NCBI GenBank assembly: GCA_017399145.1
Contig: JAFQEG010000002.1
Location: forward strand, 1-64,000
Length of the DNA: 64,000 bases
Direction of reading: 5' to 3'
From: Clostridia bacterium
GTDB lineage: Bacteria; Bacillota; Clostridia; Oscillospirales; CAG-272
Shown here one piece after another: positions 59,441 through 64,000 of this stretch (positions are counted from its first letter, which is position 1; every line of letters begins with the position of its first letter). The notes beneath the pieces were generated by a model, which made no database searches, had not been told where the DNA came from, and saw nothing but the letters and a program-made list of their open reading frames with translations. The position numbers were made by a program, and so were the translations under genes.

Positions 59441-61834
59441 ATGACTACAGAATATAATAGCTTAAATCAAAGGTTTTTAAAAGCCAAAAGAGCGCTTTTT
59501 GATAAATATTACTCCTTCCTTAACGAAAAGCAAAGGGAGGCTATATATACAGTGAAGGGTCCTGTTTTGATTCTTGCAGGTGCAGGAAGTGGAAAAACAA
59601 CAGTTTTAGTAAACAGAATCTCACATATAATCAAATTTGGTGATGCTTATTACACAGATACTATTCCCGAATTTATAAACGAGGATTCTATTTGCGACCT
59701 TGAAAACGCAATTTCCTTGCCAAACGATATGATAGAGAAGTATTTAGAGCTTTTCGCAAAGGATAATTGTAAGGCTTGGGGCGTGCTTGCTATCACCTTT
59801 ACTAATAAGGCAGCAAACGAAATAAAGGAAAGACTTACAAAAGTCCTTGGCGAGGAAGAAGCACAGGATATTTGGGCAGGCACCTTCCACAATATTTGTA
59901 TGCGAATTCTAAGAAAGCACGGCGAGTTAGTCGGCTATCGTCCTGGCTTTGGCATTTGCGACGCAGACGACTCTAAGAAAACTATTTCAATCTGTATGAA
60001 GGATTTGAAAATAGATGAGAAGTTTCTACCAATAAAGACAGTTATCAATCTTATTAGTAGTGCAAAGGACAAGCTAATTACCCCCGAGGAATTTATGTCT
60101 CAGGCAGGAAACGACGAAAAGTATGGTAACGTTGCAAAAATTTATGAGCTTTACCAAAAAAGGTTAGTAAATTCTAATCTTTTGGATTTTGATGATATCA
60201 TAATGAAAACAGTACAAATACTAAGAGAGAATCCAGATGTTTTAGCAAAATATCAAAATCTCTTTAGATATGTACTAGTAGATGAGTATCAGGATACAAA
60301 TAAGGCACAGTTTATTCTAGTTTCACTACTTGCCGATTTTTACAAAAACATAATGGTTGTAGGAGATGACGACCAAAGTATTTATAAATTCCGTGGTGCA
60401 ACCATTGAAAATATACTTAGCTTTGACCGTAAATATAAGGATGCAAAGGTAGTTAAGCTAGAGCAAAACTATCGCTCAACCTCTAATATTCTTAATGCCG
60501 CAAACTCAGTAATCAAAAACAATCAACACCAACACGAGAAAACTTTATGGTGTAAAAACGAGGAAGGTGACAAGATAATAGTAAAGGAAAACTTTACTCA
60601 AAATGACGAATCAAACTATATCATTGATAAAATAGTTTCCTTGCGTAAGGAAAAGGGCTTAGAATATAAGGATTTTGCAATTCTTTATCGTGTAAACGCC
60701 CAATCAATGAATCTTGAAACAAGATTTGCAAAGAGTGGTATTCCATATAGAATGCTAGGCTCACTTCGTTTCTATGACAGAAAAGAAGTAAAGGACATAA
60801 TAGCATATTTATCTATACTAAATAACCCCAACGACACAGTAAGGCTAAGACGTATTATAAACGTACCATCAAGGAAAATAGGCGACCCATCCTTTGAGGC
60901 TGCTGCAAAAATTGCCGAGGAATTAGGGCTTCCAACCATGGAAATTCTAGAAAACGCAACCTTTTACAAGGCAATTCCAACAATTGCTGCTAAGGGTATG
61001 GTTTCCTTTGCAAATATCATCAATTCACTAAAGGCTGATATGGATTCGATGACCCTTACAGCCTTTGTCCGTGAGGTAATTAAGCGTTCAGGCTACGAGG
61101 CAGACTTGATTTCTAAGGGACAAAGCGAGGCAGAAAGACTAGAAAACCTAGAACAGCTTTGTACTGCCGTAAGAGAGTATGAGGATAATGCAGACGACCC
61201 ATCACTTTCAGAATTTTTAGAAGAGGTTGCGCTTATTTCTGATATTGACCGTTACGACGAAAACGCAGACGCCGTAACTCTTATGACAATTCACAGTGCA
61301 AAGGGACTTGAATTTCCTGTTGTATTCTTACCAGGTATGGAGGAGGGAGTTTTCCCAGGTCAACAGGCTATTTTCACACCAGAAGAAATTGAAGAGGAAA
61401 GACGACTTGCATATGTTGCAATAACAAGAGCAAAGAAGATATTAATTATCACTCACGCAAGAGAAAGAATGCTATACAATATGACACAGCACAATCCACT
61501 TTCTCGATTTGTTAGAGAGATAGATGAAAAATATCTTGATATTCAAAAGGAAAGAAATAGGTCATACGGTGGATTTACCTCTACAATTCAAAGACCAAGC
61601 ACAGACTTCGGTACAAGTGCAAGCAATACCTTCACAGCACCAAAGAAGACCGAAAAGAAGGATGTTGTCCTATACTCAATTGGTGACAGAGTAAGACACT
61701 TTACCTTTGGAGAGGGTACGTTACTTAGCATTACACCTATGAGTAATGACTATATGTATGAAATTGCCTTCGATAACGTTGGTACTAAAAAGCTTATGGC
61801 TACATACGTAAACAAACTACTAAAAAAGTTATAA
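59441..61834 (+). CDS. pcrA: UvrD/PcrA-type DNA helicase
   Basis: Superfamily 1 helicase for repair and replication-fork clearing. Motif I GAGSGKTT lies at residues 47-54, motif II is VDEYQDTN, motif III is GDDDQSIYKFRGA, motif IV is EQNYRS, motif V is MTIHSAKGLEFPVVFLPG and motif VI is RLAYVAITRAK. A C-terminal Tudor-like domain (IGDRVRHFTFGEGTLLSI) for RNA polymerase contact is present. At 797 residues it is slightly longer than usual because of a 45-residue insert near residue 75. The GH2 gene follows after 12 bases. Confidence 0.95.
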   Translation: MTTEYNSLNQRFLKAKRALFDKYYSFLNEKQREAIYTVKGPVLILAGAGSGKTTVLVNRISHIIKFGDAYYTDTIPEFINEDSICDLENAISLPNDMIEKYLELFAKDNCKAWGVLAITFTNKAANEIKERLTKVLGEEEAQDIWAGTFHNICMRILRKHGELVGYRPGFGICDADDSKKTISICMKDLKIDEKFLPIKTVINLISSAKDKLITPEEFMSQAGNDEKYGNVAKIYELYQKRLVNSNLLDFDDIIMKTVQILRENPDVLAKYQNLFRYVLVDEYQDTNKAQFILVSLLADFYKNIMVVGDDDQSIYKFRGATIENILSFDRKYKDAKVVKLEQNYRSTSNILNAANSVIKNNQHQHEKTLWCKNEEGDKIIVKENFTQNDESNYIIDKIVSLRKEKGLEYKDFAILYRVNAQSMNLETRFAKSGIPYRMLGSLRFYDRKEVKDIIAYLSILNNPNDTVRLRRIINVPSRKIGDPSFEAAAKIAEELGLPTMEILENATFYKAIPTIAAKGMVSFANIINSLKADMDSMTLTAFVREVIKRSGYEADLISKGQSEAERLENLEQLCTAVREYEDNADDPSLSEFLEEVALISDIDRYDENADAVTLMTIHSAKGLEFPVVFLPGMEEGVFPGQQAIFTPEEIEEERRLAYVAITRAKKILIITHARERMLYNMTQHNPLSRFVREIDEKYLDIQKERNRSYGGFTSTIQRPSTDFGTSASNTFTAPKKTEKKDVVLYSIGDRVRHFTFGEGTLLSITPMSNDYMYEIAFDNVGTKKLMATYVNKLLKKL

Positions 61835-61846
61835 AGGAGAACTATA

Positions 61847-63562
61847 ATGAACATTCCAAGACCAGAGCACCCCAATCCACAATTTGAAAGAGAGGACTGG
61901 ATAAATTTAAATGGCCAGTGGGAGTTTGAAATTGACCACGGAGTTAGCGGAATAGATAGAGGATTTTACGAAAGAACCTCGCTTGATTCAAAAATCCTAG
62001 TACCATTTTGCCCAGAAAGTGAGCTTTCAGGCATAAACAACAAGGATTTTATGAATTGCGTTTGGTATCTCAAAAAGGTAAAAATTAAAAAGACAAGCAA
62101 AAATGTAATTCTTCATTTTGGAGCTGTTGATTACGAAAGCTACATATATATTAATGGTAAGCAGGCATATCACAATATTGGTGGTTACGTTGGCTTTGAG
62201 ATTGATATTACCGAATATGTAAACAAGGGTCAGGAAAACATAATTACGGTTTGTGCAATTGATATTGGTACAAAGAATAAGGCGGCAGGTAAGCAATCAA
62301 GAGTTTATTATTCTTGTGGTTGTGATTACACCCGTACAACTGGTATTTGGCAAACGGTTTGGCTTGAATATGTTGAAAAATCCTACATTAAATCTATTAG
62401 ATATTATCCATCAATTGAGGATTCGAGTGTACAGCTTGAAATAAACACTGTTGGTAGTGGTAATTTTATGGCAGAGGCAAGCTATAAGGGCAAGGTAGTT
62501 GGTACTGTTGAATCAAAGCTAAGAGAGGGAATTTCTAGATTAACTCTAAAGCTAAGTGAGCTTCACTTGTGGGAGGCTGGAAAGGGAAGACTTTATGACC
62601 TTTCACTAACATACGGCAAGGATGCAGTAAAGAGCTACTTCGGTATTCGAAGCACAGCCTTTAGCAAAAATGCATATCTTTTAAACGGTAAGCCACTTTA
62701 TCTAAGGACAGTGCTTGACCAAGGCTTCTATAAAAAGGGAATTTATACTGCTGAAACAGATGAAGAGCTTGCAAAGGATATCTATTTATCCCTTGATGCA
62801 GGCTTTAATGGTGCAAGACTTCACCAAAAGGTTTTCGAGCCAAGATTCTTGTATCACTGTGATAAGCTAGGCTATTTAGTATTTGGTGAAACTGGTAACT
62901 GGGGACTTGATTTGTCCGATATGAAGCAGTTAACACCATTTATGCTTGAATGGCAAAGGGAAATTGAGAGAGATTTTAATCACCCGTCAATTATTGGTTG
63001 GTGCCCACTTAATGAAACCTGGGACTGCAACTATAGACACCAAGAGGATGATTTTGTAAGAGCAATGTACTACGCAACAAAGACAATGGATGCAACTCGT
63101 CCTTGCGTAGGCACTAGTGGTAACTATCAGGTTGTTTCTGATATTTACGACCTTCACGATTACATTCAAACAAAGGATGAATGGGAAAAAATCTATCTTG
63201 CACCTACATATGAGGAATTTGCAGAAAACTATGATAATAGTCACGAATCAGTTTCCAAATATCAAAAATCAAAGAATTATAAGGATATGGCACTATATCT
63301 TAGTGAATACGGTGGAATTCAATGGGATACTGACGGTGTAGGTGGTTGGGGCTACGGCAACGGACCTAAAACAGAAGAGGAATTTATCGAAAGATATGAG
63401 TATCTAACTAAGACTCTCGTTGATTCACCATACATTTGTGGCTTCTGCTATACTCAGCTTTACGATGTTGAGCAAGAGGTTAACGGACTTTATACCTATG
63501 AGCGCAAGCCAAAATTCGATATGAAAACAATTAAGGCAATTACTCAATACACAAAAAAATAA
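61847..63562 (+). CDS. Glycoside hydrolase family 2 protein (beta-galactosidase/glucuronidase-like)
   Basis: A 571-residue cytoplasmic glycosidase with the GH2 sugar-binding jelly roll (about 1-165, RPEHPNPQFEREDWINLNGQ at the start), an immunoglobulin-like domain and a TIM barrel. The acid/base Glu lies in CPLNETWD and the probable nucleophile Glu in YLSEYGGIQW. It lacks the C-terminal domains of large LacZ enzymes. Substrate specificity is unclear; short GH2 members include exo-glycosidases for beta-galactosides, glucuronides and mannosides. AAAGGAG precedes the ATG. Its link to pcrA is an odd operon. Confidence 0.85.
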   Translation: MNIPRPEHPNPQFEREDWINLNGQWEFEIDHGVSGIDRGFYERTSLDSKILVPFCPESELSGINNKDFMNCVWYLKKVKIKKTSKNVILHFGAVDYESYIYINGKQAYHNIGGYVGFEIDITEYVNKGQENIITVCAIDIGTKNKAAGKQSRVYYSCGCDYTRTTGIWQTVWLEYVEKSYIKSIRYYPSIEDSSVQLEINTVGSGNFMAEASYKGKVVGTVESKLREGISRLTLKLSELHLWEAGKGRLYDLSLTYGKDAVKSYFGIRSTAFSKNAYLLNGKPLYLRTVLDQGFYKKGIYTAETDEELAKDIYLSLDAGFNGARLHQKVFEPRFLYHCDKLGYLVFGETGNWGLDLSDMKQLTPFMLEWQREIERDFNHPSIIGWCPLNETWDCNYRHQEDDFVRAMYYATKTMDATRPCVGTSGNYQVVSDIYDLHDYIQTKDEWEKIYLAPTYEEFAENYDNSHESVSKYQKSKNYKDMALYLSEYGGIQWDTDGVGGWGYGNGPKTEEEFIERYEYLTKTLVDSPYICGFCYTQLYDVEQEVNGLYTYERKPKFDMKTIKAITQYTKK

Positions 63563-63586
63563 AAACTCTTCATTTATTATTATGAG

Positions 63587-63616
63587 AAATGCTTCCTTTA
63601 AAGGAGGCATTTTTTA
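63587..63616 (+). terminator. Terminator after the GH2 gene
   Basis: AAATGCTTCCT / AGGAGGCATTT, 11-bp stem (one G-T pair) with a short loop and a TTTT tail. Confidence 0.9.
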
Positions 63617-63706
63617 TCTTACTGAAATTGCCAATTATAATTTTGAATTTATGTTTCATAATAATATCAGAGCGTTCGTGATTAGCTTTAAATCTGTCTT
63701 GTTGAC

Positions 63707-63731
63707 TAGGCGATTTTAAGCAAATCGCCTA
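63707..63731 (+). other. Leader hairpin upstream of the SASP gene
   Basis: TAGGCGATTT (63707-63716) and AAATCGCCTA (63722-63731) form a perfect 10-bp stem with a 5-base loop, 40 bases before the SASP start. No T run follows. It may stabilise the mRNA or the stalled leader in the dormant spore. No convincing sigma-G promoter was found upstream; CATAATA at 63657-63663 is -10-like. Confidence 0.6.
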
Positions 63732-63771
63732 TGCTCGATAATATAGATATTAAATGAATAGGAGTTCTGTT

Positions 63772-64000
63772 ATGTCTAAGAACAACATCACTGTACCAGA
63801 AGCTAAGGCAGCACTTGACAAGTTCAAGATGCAGGCAGCTAGCGAGGTTGGTGTAACTCTTAACCAAAACGGCTATAACGGTAACCTTACCTCAAAGCAG
63901 GCTGGTTCTATCGGTGGTCAAATGGTTAACAATATGAACCCCGTACGAACTATGAGATTTGAACGTCATAACCGCATATCGCAAGGACACAAGATAACCG
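63772..64000 (+). CDS. Alpha/beta-type small acid-soluble spore protein, 3' end outside the window
   Basis: DNA-protecting spore core protein. Residues 1-55 fit the family: the PEAKAALDKFKMQAASEVGV helix, the GYNGNLTSKQAGSIGGQ turn and MVNNM at the start of the second helix. GGAGTTCT precedes the ATG. The frame stays open to the window edge. After about residue 55 the sequence (NPVRTMRFERHNRISQGHKI) no longer resembles SASP, which normally ends about 10 residues later with a Lys/Glu-rich tail. It is also richer in CGN Arg codons than the rest. The true end cannot be seen. Confidence 0.85.
   Translation, partial: MSKNNITVPEAKAALDKFKMQAASEVGVTLNQNGYNGNLTSKQAGSIGGQMVNNMNPVRTMRFERHNRISQGHKIT

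Noticed and set aside
1..64000. Prophage, insertion sequence, toxin-antitoxin, restriction or CRISPR systems
   Set aside because: I looked for transposases, integrases, capsid, nuclease and methyltransferase-restriction pairs and array-like repeats and found none.

Overview
The window is a low-GC, densely coded chromosomal segment of an endospore-forming Firmicute, most likely a gut-type member of class Clostridia. Spore genes are scattered through it: spoIVA, a ytvI-like gene, a spoVAF/gerA-type germinant receptor subunit, a SpoIIQ-like M23 protein, a CotH-family protein and an alpha/beta-type SASP. HPr kinase, ClpE, mini-RNase III and the ECF vitamin-transporter module also fit Firmicutes. 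Genes lie on both strands in short operons with tidy Rho-independent terminators and sigma-A-like promoters.

Layout. 1-3.1 kb: end of the str operon (fusA, cut by the window edge, then tuf). 3.2-9.3 kb: SGNH esterase, spoIVA, an amidohydrolase, a CNNM/CBS membrane protein and a HAD phosphatase. 9.3-10.3 kb: one unrecognised gene between strong inverted repeats, the most accessory-looking spot. 10.3-18.8 kb: ECF S-component with cyclophilin, ytvI-like gene, response regulator, ychF, histidine kinase, rRNA-type methyltransferase and spoVAF. 18.8-24.5 kb (minus strand): DUF951, yfhO, ruvA, ruvB and a trigger factor lacking its ribosome-binding domain. 24.6-29.5 kb (plus strand): ruvC, methyltransferase, ecfA1, ecfA2, ecfT, truA. 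29.5-36.5 kb: two CvpA-like proteins, clpE, proS, gdhA. 36.7-40.7 kb: a solute-binding lipoprotein and a GH36 alpha-galactosidase. 40.8-44.0 kb: a small XRE regulator behind a cluster of repeated operator-like sites, hprK, and four unrecognised genes. 44.0-51.4 kb: phosphodiesterase, Gfo/Idh dehydrogenase with sugar isomerase, SpoIIQ-like protein, a distant ThyX-like gene, a CDF metal exporter and CotH. 51.5-59.2 kb: a degenerate nucleotidyltransferase-like gene, a heterodimeric ABC exporter, mrnC, and a GlpA-like oxidoreductase operon ending in a half-length DUF1667 protein. 59.2-64 kb: tRNA-Leu(CAA), pcrA, a GH2 glycosidase, and a SASP gene running off the edge with an atypical tail.

The genes suggest a fermentative, plant- or host-glycan-using spore former: glycosidases and a solute-binding protein bring in sugars, HprK implies HPr/CcpA-type catabolite control, and GdhA assimilates ammonia. 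No phage, IS element, CRISPR array or defence system was seen. The points most worth a second look are the XRE gene without a canonical start codon beside its operator-like repeats, the hairpin that buries the spoVAF ribosome-binding site, the unrecognised cluster next to hprK, the truncated trigger factor and DUF1667 proteins, the degenerate ThyX-like and nucleotidyltransferase-like proteins, and the unusual SASP tail.
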